Shown here: positions 43,036-51,056 of the stretch, one piece after another
How positions within the stretch are numbered: position 1 is the first letter of the stretch
Layout of the letters: each line of letters starts with the position of its first letter
NCBI GenBank assembly: GCA_902778535.1
Contig: CACYYG010000005.1
Coordinates: 1-64,000 of the forward strand
DNA from: an uncultured Prevotellaceae bacterium
GTDB taxonomy: Bacteria; Bacteroidota; Bacteroidia; Bacteroidales; Bacteroidaceae
Reading direction: 5' to 3'
DNA length: 64,000 bases
Program-made: the position numbers and the translations under genes
The notes under the pieces: generated by a model
Told to the model about the DNA's origin: nothing
The model's input: the letters and a program-made list of their open reading frames with translations, nothing else
Database searches by the model: none

Positions 43036-45111
43036 ATGAAGAAAACCATTCTATCGCTGGCCTGCATGGCATGCCTCACGGCACATGCTGACGAAGGCAT
43101 GTGGACACTCTACGACCTGCCGCAGGCCGTTTATGAGCAGATGCAGACCGAGGGCTACCAGCTGCCCTACGACAAGCTGTACCAGGCCGACGACGCCATT
43201 ATGAAGAGCGTCGTCAATTTCTCAGGCTATTGCTCGGGCGTCGTTGTCTCGCCCGACGGCCTCGTCTTCACCAACCACCACTGCGGCTTCGACGCCATCC
43301 GCTCGCACAGCACTGTCGAGCACGACTACATGCTCAACGGTTTCATAGCCAAGAGCTACGAGGAGGAGCTGCCCAACAAGGACATGTTCGTTTCGTTCAT
43401 GGTGGAGCAGAAGGACGTCACCGACCAGATTGTTACCGACGGCTTCCACCAGATGGACTCACGCCAGCAGGCCATCTACCTCGACAGCATCGAGAACGCC
43501 ATGTCGAAGGCCGTGAAGGAGAAGGACAAGACGTTGCGACTGGAGCTGAAGGCCTTCTTCGAGGGCAATAAGTATTACGCCACGACCTACCGCGATTTTA
43601 CCGACCTGCGCCTTGTCTTCGCCATTCCCAAGTCGATGGGCAAGTTCGGCGGCGAGACCGACAACTGGATGTGGCCGCGCCAGACGTGTGACTTCAGCGT
43701 GTTCCGCATCTATGCCGACCCCGACACCAACGGCCCCGCCGAATACTCTGAGCGCAACGTGCCCTACCACCCGGAACACTGGGCGCAGGTGTCGCTGGAA
43801 GGCTACAACGACGGCAGCTTCTCGATGACGATGGGCTATCCCGGCTCCACGTCGCGCTATCTGTCGAGCTATGGCATACAGGAGCGCTACGGCCAGAACG
43901 CCATCCGCGCTCAGGTGCGTGGAGTGAAGCAGGAGGTGATGAAGCGCCACATGGACGCCTCGGAGGCCGTGCGCATCAAGTATGACTCGAAGTACGCCAC
44001 CTCGTCGAACTACTGGAAGAACAGCATCGGCATGAACAAGTGCATCGACAGCATCGGGCTCATTGCGCAGAAGGAACGCTTCGAGCGGCAGATAGCCCAG
44101 TGGCAGGACACGGTCAGGATAAAAGGCCTGCAGCCTGTGGACTTCAAGACGATGGCCCGGCTCTACGAGCGCCGTATCAAGGCCTCAGAGGCAGTGCTGC
44201 TCTTCAGCGAGACATTCTCAAGAAACGACGAGCTGTCTGTCCGTGCGCAGCGTGTGCACAACGGAGCCACGCCCGTGGGCAACGGCAAGCGCCAGCACAT
44301 CAACATCAAGGACAACCGCGACACGTGGGATTTGGCCACCGACCGCGAAATATTAGGCGCAATGCTGGCCAATTACCGCAGCCACGTCAGCAGTCCCGAA
44401 TATCTGCCCGCGTTTTACACCGACGTTATTGACAAGAAGTTCCACGGCGACTGCCAGGCCTATGCCGACGCCATGTACAAGAAGTCAATTCTCATCAAGA
44501 AGAACCGCGTCTATCCGAACAAGAAGTCCAATAAGAAGGACATCGGCATGCAGTACGGCCTCGACCTCGTGACGCTGCGCGCCAATCTCATCGCTGACTA
44601 TATGGCCGTCAGCGACAGCATCGACGAGCAAGAACGCCGCCTGTGCGACGTGAAGGTGCGCATGGAGATGGATCAGCCGCACTACAGCGACGCCAACTTC
44701 ACCATGCGCCTCAGCTACGGTCAGGTGAAACAGTATCTGCTGGGCGGCAAGCCGTCAGGATACCGCACCACAGCGCCCAGCCTCGTGGCAAAGATGCGTC
44801 AGGGTGAGCGTATTGAGGACTATCGTGTGGAGCCTGAGATGCTGCAGCTGATGAGTCAGGCCGGCGACATGCCGCTGTGCTTCCTCACCACGAATGACAT
44901 CACTGGCGGCAACAGCGGCTCGCCGATGTTCGACGGCAAGAACCGCCTCATCGGTCTGGCCTTCGACGGCAACTGGGATTCGCTCTCCAGCGACATCTTC
45001 TTCGACCGCGAGCTGGCACGCTGCATCGGTGTCGACATACGCTACGTCCTCTACATGATGGACAAGTGGGGCCACGCCGACCGCCTGCTCAAGGAAATCA
45101 ACGCCAAATAG
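43036..45111 (+). CDS. S46 dipeptidyl-peptidase, DPP7 type
   Basis: This 691-aa protein has a signal peptide (MKKTILSLACMACLTAHA); ATG 43036 is chosen for it, although the frame is open upstream. The serine-protease triad is seen as His in 'TNHHCGFDAIRSHS' (about 81), Asp in 'GGETDNWMWPR' (about 209) and Ser in 'TGGNSGSPMF' (about 628). The residue 18 places after the Ser is Gly ('LAFDGNW'), as in DPP7, not the Arg of DPP11, so neutral or hydrophobic P1 residues are expected. It removes dipeptides from oligopeptides in the periplasm. The GH92 gene follows after 6 bases, suggesting joint use of glycoproteins. Confidence 0.92.
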   Translation: MKKTILSLACMACLTAHADEGMWTLYDLPQAVYEQMQTEGYQLPYDKLYQADDAIMKSVVNFSGYCSGVVVSPDGLVFTNHHCGFDAIRSHSTVEHDYMLNGFIAKSYEEELPNKDMFVSFMVEQKDVTDQIVTDGFHQMDSRQQAIYLDSIENAMSKAVKEKDKTLRLELKAFFEGNKYYATTYRDFTDLRLVFAIPKSMGKFGGETDNWMWPRQTCDFSVFRIYADPDTNGPAEYSERNVPYHPEHWAQVSLEGYNDGSFSMTMGYPGSTSRYLSSYGIQERYGQNAIRAQVRGVKQEVMKRHMDASEAVRIKYDSKYATSSNYWKNSIGMNKCIDSIGLIAQKERFERQIAQWQDTVRIKGLQPVDFKTMARLYERRIKASEAVLLFSETFSRNDELSVRAQRVHNGATPVGNGKRQHINIKDNRDTWDLATDREILGAMLANYRSHVSSPEYLPAFYTDVIDKKFHGDCQAYADAMYKKSILIKKNRVYPNKKSNKKDIGMQYGLDLVTLRANLIADYMAVSDSIDEQERRLCDVKVRMEMDQPHYSDANFTMRLSYGQVKQYLLGGKPSGYRTTAPSLVAKMRQGERIEDYRVEPEMLQLMSQAGDMPLCFLTTNDITGGNSGSPMFDGKNRLIGLAFDGNWDSLSSDIFFDRELARCIGVDIRYVLYMMDKWGHADRLLKEINAK

Positions 45112-45117
45112 CACAGG

Positions 45118-47847
45118 ATGAGGAAGCTGTTCGTGGCTGTGTGGCTGCTGGCACTGAGCATGACGGCGCAGGCGCAGCTGTGGAAATATGTTGACCCGCG
45201 CATCGGCAGCGTGGGCGTAGGCCGCACATTTCCCGGCCCGGTCATGCCCTTCGGCATGGTGAAGCCCGGTCCCGACTGCGGCGTGCTGCCCAACGCTGGC
45301 TGGGCACCGATGCCCGAGCTCGTCAGCGGCTTCTCGCAGACACACGTCAGCGGCACCGGCGGCGGCCAGAAATACGGCAACATCCTCATTCAGCCCTGCT
45401 TGCTGGACAAGGACTCACACGCACAGGTCCAGACGAAGGCAGTAAGGGTCGATGAGACTGTCGAGCTGGGCTATTATGCCACAACCTACGACAATGGCAT
45501 CCGCACAGAAATCACTACCAACGAACGCTGCGCCCATTATCGCTTCCACTTCCCCACAACCAACGGTGCTCTATTCATCGATGCCACCCACTTCCTCGGC
45601 AAGGACAGCGTGCCCGACCTGCGCGAAAGACAGCAGTTCGTGGGCGCCGAAGTGGAGGTGGTGAGCAGCTGCGAGGTGCAGGGCTACAGCCGCGTGCGCG
45701 GCGGCTGGAACAACGGCGACGCCTACACCGTCTACTTCTTCCTCCAGAGCGACAAGCCCTTTAAGACTCCCATAGCCCAAGCCCCCCAAGCCCCCCCTTC
45801 GGCCCCCGAGGGGGCTACATTACCTTGTAGTCAGGGCTTGCTAACACTTGAAGCCCCCTCGGGGGCCGTAGGGGGGGCTTTGGTCAATGTCAAGATGGGC
45901 ATCAGCTATGTCAGCACCATGCAGGCGCGTCGCAATATTGATGCCCACGGCTTCGATGAGCAGCTGCAGCGTCTGCGTAATGCCTGGGAAGAGCAGCTGC
46001 AGAAAGTGCAGATTGACGGCACCGGGCAACAGAAGCGCATGTTCTATACCGCGCTCTATCACACCATGCTGATGCCGGTATGTAAGACAGGCGAGAACCC
46101 CAAGTGGACCGAGTCGCCCTATTACGACGACTACTACGCCATCTGGGACACCTACCGCACCAGCTCGCCGCTGTTGACCCTGCTCTGGCCAGAGCGTCAA
46201 GTGGAAATCGTCAACTCATTATTAAATATATATAAGCGCGAAGGCTATATGCCTGATGCACGCAGCGGCGACTGCAACGGACGCACGCAGGGTGGCTCTA
46301 ACGCTGAGGTCGTCATCGCCGATGCCTTCGTCAAAGATTTGGGCGGCATTGACTATCAGCTGGCGCTCGAGGCCATGCTGAAAGACGGTGAGCAGGACCC
46401 TGGTGCAGATCACGAGAAGCACGGACGCGGCGGACTGAACGAGTACCGGCGCCTGGGCTATGTGCCCTACGGCATCGCCCGTGCCGGCACACGCACCGTG
46501 GAGTATGCCTACGACGACTACTGCATTGCACAGGTGGCCCGCGGCCTTGGCCGCAACGATGTCTGCGATGAATACATGCAACGCTCGCGCAACTGGCGCA
46601 ACCTGTGGCGCAAGGACTATGAATGGGATGATGTGAAAGGCTACATCATGCCGCGCGATGAAAACGGGATGTGGTTGGACAGCGTGACCTGGGGACGCTC
46701 AAAAGTCTTCAAACCACGTATTCCCTACACGCCAGTGACGAAAGTTGCACCGTGGTACATCCCTTGGTGGGACACGTTCTTCTATGAGGCACTGTCGGCA
46801 GAATACTCGCTCTCCATTCCGCACGATGTGGAGGGCTTGATTGAAGCATGTGGCGGAAAAGAAGCGTTCCAGCGTCGCTTGGATTTATTTTTCGAGCGCG
46901 GCCGATATAATGTAGGCAACGAACCGTCGTTCCTCACGCCCTGCCTCTACCACTGGCTGGGACGCCCCGACCTGAGCACACAGCGCATCCGCCAGATCAT
47001 TGCCGACAACTACAGCGACACGCCCGACGGTCTGCCTGGCAACGACGACAGCGGTGCAATGTCCTCTTGGCTGGCTTTTCACATGATGGGACTATATCCG
47101 AATGTCGGACAAGACTATTATCTGCTGAACATTCCGCTGCTCAACGGCTACACGCTGAGTCTGCCCAATGGCAAGATTCTGCACGTGAAACAGATTGAAA
47201 AGTCACGCTTGTCACAGCCGTTCACCGTCAGCCTCAACGGCTGCGAGCTGAAGGATGCACGCATCACGCACAAGGAACTGATGCAAGGGGGAGAGTTGGT
47301 CTTTCTTGTGAGAAAAACGAAAAAGACGAGTGAAACAAGCCAGGCGAGTTTAACAGGCTCCATTAGCTCAACCAACCCGGTCAGCCCTTCAGCAGCCATT
47401 ACTCCCAATACTCCCTATGAGGTTTCTTTCACCCTCAACCGCCAGTTCCGCACCTGGCCGGTGGTGTTCAGCTGGCACGGCGACACGCTGGGCGTGGTCT
47501 GCAAGAAGACACTCTATCTTATCCCACGCAGCGAGGCGGAGGAGGGTAGCAACTTCTGCTGGAAGACGCCACAGGACGACGGTACGGTTTATACTGATGT
47601 GCGAGGCACTTTCCTCTTTCTCTCGAAGAAAGCCATCACTCAATTAAAAGAAGAGGGATTCTTTGTCTACGACGGCATTACTTGGCGCCGAGAGCCGGGC
47701 GATGAAAGCGAGGATGTGTTCCACGTGGTTGCCGACATCGACGGCACAGAAATGGTCATTGCCTACGACAGCATGCTGCGTCTCTACCTCGTGCGAGAAA
47801 TGCACAACAATCCCTTAGGCATTGATTGGGTAATTCTCCGACGTTAG
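45118..47847 (+). CDS. GH92 alpha-mannosidase, exported, with two repeat-derived insertions
   Basis: This 909-aa enzyme has a signal peptide ending 'TAQAQ'. GH92 motifs are 'DPRIGSVGVGRTFPGPVMPF', 'GFSQTHVSGTG', 'WDTYRTSSPLLTLL', 'NEPSFLTPCLYHW' and 'GLPGNDDSGAMSSW' (the catalytic region). Such calcium-dependent enzymes trim alpha-mannose from N-glycans or yeast mannan. Two stretches are not part of the fold. Residues of about 220-257 are encoded by a 33-bp inverted repeat. Residues of about 735-765 (Ser/Thr-rich 'TSETSQASLTGSISS') lie in the C-terminal beta domain. Both keep the frame. The preceding S46 peptidase is only 6 bases away. Confidence 0.92.
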   Translation: MRKLFVAVWLLALSMTAQAQLWKYVDPRIGSVGVGRTFPGPVMPFGMVKPGPDCGVLPNAGWAPMPELVSGFSQTHVSGTGGGQKYGNILIQPCLLDKDSHAQVQTKAVRVDETVELGYYATTYDNGIRTEITTNERCAHYRFHFPTTNGALFIDATHFLGKDSVPDLRERQQFVGAEVEVVSSCEVQGYSRVRGGWNNGDAYTVYFFLQSDKPFKTPIAQAPQAPPSAPEGATLPCSQGLLTLEAPSGAVGGALVNVKMGISYVSTMQARRNIDAHGFDEQLQRLRNAWEEQLQKVQIDGTGQQKRMFYTALYHTMLMPVCKTGENPKWTESPYYDDYYAIWDTYRTSSPLLTLLWPERQVEIVNSLLNIYKREGYMPDARSGDCNGRTQGGSNAEVVIADAFVKDLGGIDYQLALEAMLKDGEQDPGADHEKHGRGGLNEYRRLGYVPYGIARAGTRTVEYAYDDYCIAQVARGLGRNDVCDEYMQRSRNWRNLWRKDYEWDDVKGYIMPRDENGMWLDSVTWGRSKVFKPRIPYTPVTKVAPWYIPWWDTFFYEALSAEYSLSIPHDVEGLIEACGGKEAFQRRLDLFFERGRYNVGNEPSFLTPCLYHWLGRPDLSTQRIRQIIADNYSDTPDGLPGNDDSGAMSSWLAFHMMGLYPNVGQDYYLLNIPLLNGYTLSLPNGKILHVKQIEKSRLSQPFTVSLNGCELKDARITHKELMQGGELVFLVRKTKKTSETSQASLTGSISSTNPVSPSAAITPNTPYEVSFTLNRQFRTWPVVFSWHGDTLGVVCKKTLYLIPRSEAEEGSNFCWKTPQDDGTVYTDVRGTFLFLSKKAITQLKEEGFFVYDGITWRREPGDESEDVFHVVADIDGTEMVIAYDSMLRLYLVREMHNNPLGIDWVILRR
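45786..45883. repeat. In-frame inverted-repeat element in the GH92 gene
   Basis: Arms 45786-45818 and 45850-45883 pair over 33 bases with two mismatches and one bulge, around a 31-nt spacer. The core is GCCCCCTCGGGGGCC. The element is translated as a Pro/Ala-rich segment between strands of the N-terminal domain. Confidence 0.8.
47322..47412. repeat. Possible degenerate repeat array in the GH92 C-terminal part
   Basis: A Ser/Thr/Pro-rich stretch has units of about 9 nt ('gagtgaaac', 'gagtttaac', 'agctcaacc'). It looks like a decayed form of the 9-nt arrays at 40.6-41.4 kb, but pairing of the arms is poor. Confidence 0.3.
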
Positions 47848-47880
47848 AATCTTTCCGAATCAAACGCTTTGTGATAAAAC

Positions 47881-47943
47881 AGTAACCACGTGGGTTACTG
47901 CCTGTAACCACGCGGGTTACTGACAGTAACCACGTGGGTTACT
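47881..47943. repeat. GTAACC-family palindromes, three copies
   Basis: Three 17-nt palindromes of the form GTAACCACGYGGGTTAC are separated by 6-7 bases, between the convergent GH92 and aspartyl protease genes. The same unit occurs at 63087-63148. Confidence 0.85.
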
Positions 47944-48016
47944 AAAATTTTCATTTGTTAACAACTTCGGATCTTTGTGTTCAGTTTACACATGCGAAAG
48001 CTGTATACACAAATCG

Positions 48017-49267
48017 TTACGGTATAAAGAGAAGTGGCTTCTTCTCCGTATTTTCCCGTGGCGTGTTCTCCTCTCTCATGGGCACGCGAATCCATTTGAT
48101 TTCGCGACGCCGGCCATCGGTGGAGCGCACGGTGAACACATATTCACGTCCACGCTCAAAAGGCCAGGTAACGAACTGCAGGAGACTGCGAACAGGCCGG
48201 CCGTCAATCTGCTCGATGATGTCGCCCTGACGGAAACCACGTAGGTAGGGCGTGCCTTGAGACCATACCAGACCCACCTGTGGGCGTCCTGTTGCATCGG
48301 CCACGAAGGCAATGTCTAACTGACGGTTGTTCACGCTGGTGGTCATCCCTTCGTAGGGCCGGAAGAACATGCGGCTGTGCCGGGGACAGAAGGCCACAGT
48401 GCCGTAGCGCAGCAGGCGTGCGCCGAGGTGCGACCCGCCTTGTGTAGTGATGGCGTGGATACCCTTGAACGAACAGTCGCCAAGACCGAGACTGTCTAAG
48501 CAAAGGAAAACCACCTCGCCCATTGGCTCAGTACCGCCGTGTCCGATGGCGTGCTGCCCTATGGTGCGTCCTTCCACGCGATAGGGCCGGTCGAAGCGGT
48601 GCCGCTGTTCTTCAGCAGCGTTGAAATGGTCGATGTTCATCGAGAAGAAATTGCGGCTGCCCGTGTCGAAGAGCACGCGCTCAGACCGTCGTCCGAAAGG
48701 AATGATGTCGACATAAGGCACATGATATGACAGCCGGTAACGCAGGCTCGTGGCAGCTTCCTCACGGTCGAAGCAGCACTTGCGGTCGCTGATGATGAGC
48801 TGTTGCGACTGCATGTCGAGCTTCAGGCACAGGCCGCTGTTCACCAGATCGAAGCCCAGAATGCCGTCGATGCCTCGTGCACCCACGCCGCTCGGCTGTA
48901 CGGTGGCGTGACACTCATAGAGTGTGGTGTGGCCCAAGCGTAATGGCGGCAGTTCCACAACATTAACAGTGTCGATGTTTCCCGCAGCGTCGTGCGACAG
49001 CAGGTTGCTTACGCGCGGTGCGTCGGCCAACGGCGAGCCGCTGAACACCACTGCCTGGCCGGCTCCTGTGTCAAAAAGAAAACGATAGGTGCGTCCGCCT
49101 GCCGTCACGGGCACGTAGACTTGATCGCGCTCCCATTCCACACTAATCGTGTCGCAGAAATGCTGCGGCAGCGCCCGGATGTCGGCGCTGTAACGTCCCA
49201 GCTGCGCCTGCATGCTTAGCACTGTCAGCAGGGCTGTGAAAAGGATGTATGCTCTGTGTGCCATCAT
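48017..49267 (-). CDS. Two-lobed retropepsin-like aspartyl protease with PDZ domain, exported
   Basis: This 416-aa protein has a signal peptide ('ILFTALLTVLSMQAQ'). Two aspartyl protease motifs occur in one chain: 'RFLFDTGAGQAVVF' (about 66) and 'RVLFDTGSRNFFSM' (about 202), each with a following hydrophobic-Gly strand ('GILGFDLV' for the first). A PDZ domain closes the chain (about 325-405, 'LRGFRQGDIIEQIDG'). Retroviral pepsins need two chains to form the site; here one chain can supply both Asp residues. The substrate is unknown. It probably acts in the periplasm. A TAAATTTG box lies just upstream. Confidence 0.82.
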   Translation of the reverse strand: MMAHRAYILFTALLTVLSMQAQLGRYSADIRALPQHFCDTISVEWERDQVYVPVTAGGRTYRFLFDTGAGQAVVFSGSPLADAPRVSNLLSHDAAGNIDTVNVVELPPLRLGHTTLYECHATVQPSGVGARGIDGILGFDLVNSGLCLKLDMQSQQLIISDRKCCFDREEAATSLRYRLSYHVPYVDIIPFGRRSERVLFDTGSRNFFSMNIDHFNAAEEQRHRFDRPYRVEGRTIGQHAIGHGGTEPMGEVVFLCLDSLGLGDCSFKGIHAITTQGGSHLGARLLRYGTVAFCPRHSRMFFRPYEGMTTSVNNRQLDIAFVADATGRPQVGLVWSQGTPYLRGFRQGDIIEQIDGRPVRSLLQFVTWPFERGREYVFTVRSTDGRRREIKWIRVPMREENTPRENTEKKPLLFIP

Positions 49268-49280
49268 TGTTTCGATGATG

Positions 49281-49288
49281 CAAATTTA
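49281..49288 (-). promoter_or_regulatory. -7 box of the aspartyl protease gene
   Basis: CAAATTTA reads TAAATTTG on the minus strand, 13 bases upstream of the ATG at 49267. The gene would have a very short leader. Confidence 0.45.
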
Positions 49289-49292
49289 CAAC

Positions 49293-49334
49293 AAAGAAAA
49301 GAAAACCCGCAGCTTCCTTTGTGAAAGCTGCGGG
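49293..49334 (-). terminator. Terminator of the GH28-SusC-SusD operon
   Basis: On the minus strand the 10-bp stem CCCGCAGCTT/AAGCTGCGGG (49325-49334 with 49306-49315) is followed by TTTTCTTTTC. It lies about 50 bases after the SusD stop. Confidence 0.75.
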
Positions 49335-49382
49335 CTTTTAATGTTTTTTAGAAAATCCCAGGGAATTCAAATCTGCCTGAAA

Positions 49383-51014
49383 TTAGTAGCCAGGATTCTG
49401 CGTCCAGCCAGGGTTCAGGTCGAGCATCTCCTGCTCTACGGGGAAAATGCGGTGACGCTTGTCAAAGTTGGCAAAGTCAGGAGCTTCGTACTTCTTGTAG
49501 TGGGGGAAGAACTCGTCTTCGAAGTGACCGAAGCGAATCATGTCGTTGCGGCGCCAGTTCTCGTCGAAGAACTCACGGCCACGCTCGTCGTAGATGTCCT
49601 GAAGGGTGGGCTCGGCAGCAATCTGAGGTGCACCGGCGTAGGCACGAATCTGGTTGAAGAGATCCTTGGCACCACTCTGTCCCTGACGTGTGAGGGCCTC
49701 TGCCTTCGTGAGCAGGATGTCGGCATAACGGAAGATGGGGAGGTCGTTCGACTGGTTACGTCCGTTGTTATAGTCGCTGGGCACGATGAACCACTTGATG
49801 GAGTGACAGCCCTGCTGGATGGCATTGTCGTCGTTACCCACGTCGATGGTGTTGTCCTCCTTGATGAGGGTGATGGTCTCGGTGAAGTGTACCTGCTTGC
49901 CGTTGTACATGAAGGGCTCAGTGGTGGGAAGCAGGGTCTTGGGGTCGCGTACAAACACGTCGCCGCGCAGGATGCAGAGGTTGCGTATGTCGCCCTGGAG
50001 GCTGAAGAGCTTGGCAAACTCGGGTGTCACCACGATGTTGCCGCCGAATGACTGCGTGAACTTGTCGGCCGAGCCGTAGACGTTGGGCAGCATGTTCTTC
50101 ATCTGCTTGAACGAGCGGGGACGGGCATACTGGAAGCCCTGACGGTCGATAGCATCGTAGGGCATGACGTAGATGAAGTCCTCGACCTTCCAGTTGTTGT
50201 CGTAGGAGAACTTGTGCAGGTAGTCGACAGAGCCGAGGTTGAACTTACCACTGCTGATGATGTTGTCGCAGACAGCGATACAGTCGTCGAGCTTGGGGTT
50301 GGCTGCTGTGGCAGCGTCGTAGTTCTCAACGCCATCAGCGGTATAGACAGCCCAGTTGATGTAGAGCTTAGCCAGCAGGGCCTCAGCCATCCACTTGGTT
50401 GGCTTGCCGTATGTATTCTCGGTCACGTCCTCGGTGAGGTAGGGAATGATGTCGGTGAGCTCACTCTCTATCCACTCGGCCACTTCCTTACGGGGTGAAC
50501 GGGCAACAACCTCGCCTTCAGCAGGCACCTTCTCCAGAATAGGAGCATCGCCGAAGCTGTCCATCAGAATCCAAGTGAAATAGGCACGCATGGCGCGGGC
50601 AGGCGCTGTCATCTGAGCAGAAGCGCCGCTGCCAAGTTCCTCAAGGATGGTGTTGGCCTTGGTGATGCCAGAGGTCACCTCTGAATACCAGTCGAGGGAG
50701 GCATCGGTTGCAGAGCTGTTGTGAAGAGCCTGATGGGCATAGGTGCCATCGTCGTAGTAACCTCCGTCGAAGGCGAGGCAGGTGAACTCATCGGAAGCGA
50801 GGCACTGCGCCTCCATATAGCGGCGGCCCAGCGTGCCGGCCATGTGGAAATAGACATCGGCCATCTTTGCCTCTACCACAATCATCGGGTCAACGCCGGA
50901 GTTCTTACTCGGGTCTTCCGTATACTGAGAACTCGGTTCGACGTCCAAATCTGTGCAACTGGTAAGTGCTACAGCAAACAAGCCAGCTGTAAGAATAAAT
51001 TTATTTAGTTTCAT
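49383..51014 (-). CDS. SusD/RagB-family glycan-binding lipoprotein
   Basis: This 543-aa protein has a lipoprotein signal (LFAVALTSC, Cys 20) and is probably anchored at the outer-membrane surface. It has the SusD layout: an N-terminal TPR-like region ('ARAMRAYFTWILMDSFGDAP') and the C-terminal 'DLPIFRYADILLTKAEAL' and 'FFDENWRRNDMIRFG' motifs, ending 'RHRIFPVEQEMLDLNPGWTQ'. It caps the SusC transporter encoded 42 bases upstream and presents oligosaccharide to it. With the GH28 gene in front, pectin fragments are the likely ligand. This is the last gene of the operon. Confidence 0.95.
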   Translation of the reverse strand: MKLNKFILTAGLFAVALTSCTDLDVEPSSQYTEDPSKNSGVDPMIVVEAKMADVYFHMAGTLGRRYMEAQCLASDEFTCLAFDGGYYDDGTYAHQALHNSSATDASLDWYSEVTSGITKANTILEELGSGASAQMTAPARAMRAYFTWILMDSFGDAPILEKVPAEGEVVARSPRKEVAEWIESELTDIIPYLTEDVTENTYGKPTKWMAEALLAKLYINWAVYTADGVENYDAATAANPKLDDCIAVCDNIISSGKFNLGSVDYLHKFSYDNNWKVEDFIYVMPYDAIDRQGFQYARPRSFKQMKNMLPNVYGSADKFTQSFGGNIVVTPEFAKLFSLQGDIRNLCILRGDVFVRDPKTLLPTTEPFMYNGKQVHFTETITLIKEDNTIDVGNDDNAIQQGCHSIKWFIVPSDYNNGRNQSNDLPIFRYADILLTKAEALTRQGQSGAKDLFNQIRAYAGAPQIAAEPTLQDIYDERGREFFDENWRRNDMIRFGHFEDEFFPHYKKYEAPDFANFDKRHRIFPVEQEMLDLNPGWTQNPGY

Positions 51015-51056
51015 AATGCTTGAAATCTTTAAACATTCAAATTTTCAATATTCAAT

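Noticed and set aside
45118-47847. Frameshift or pseudogene in GH92
   Set aside because: The low-complexity segments first looked like errors, but the frame is open throughout and the catalytic motifs are intact.
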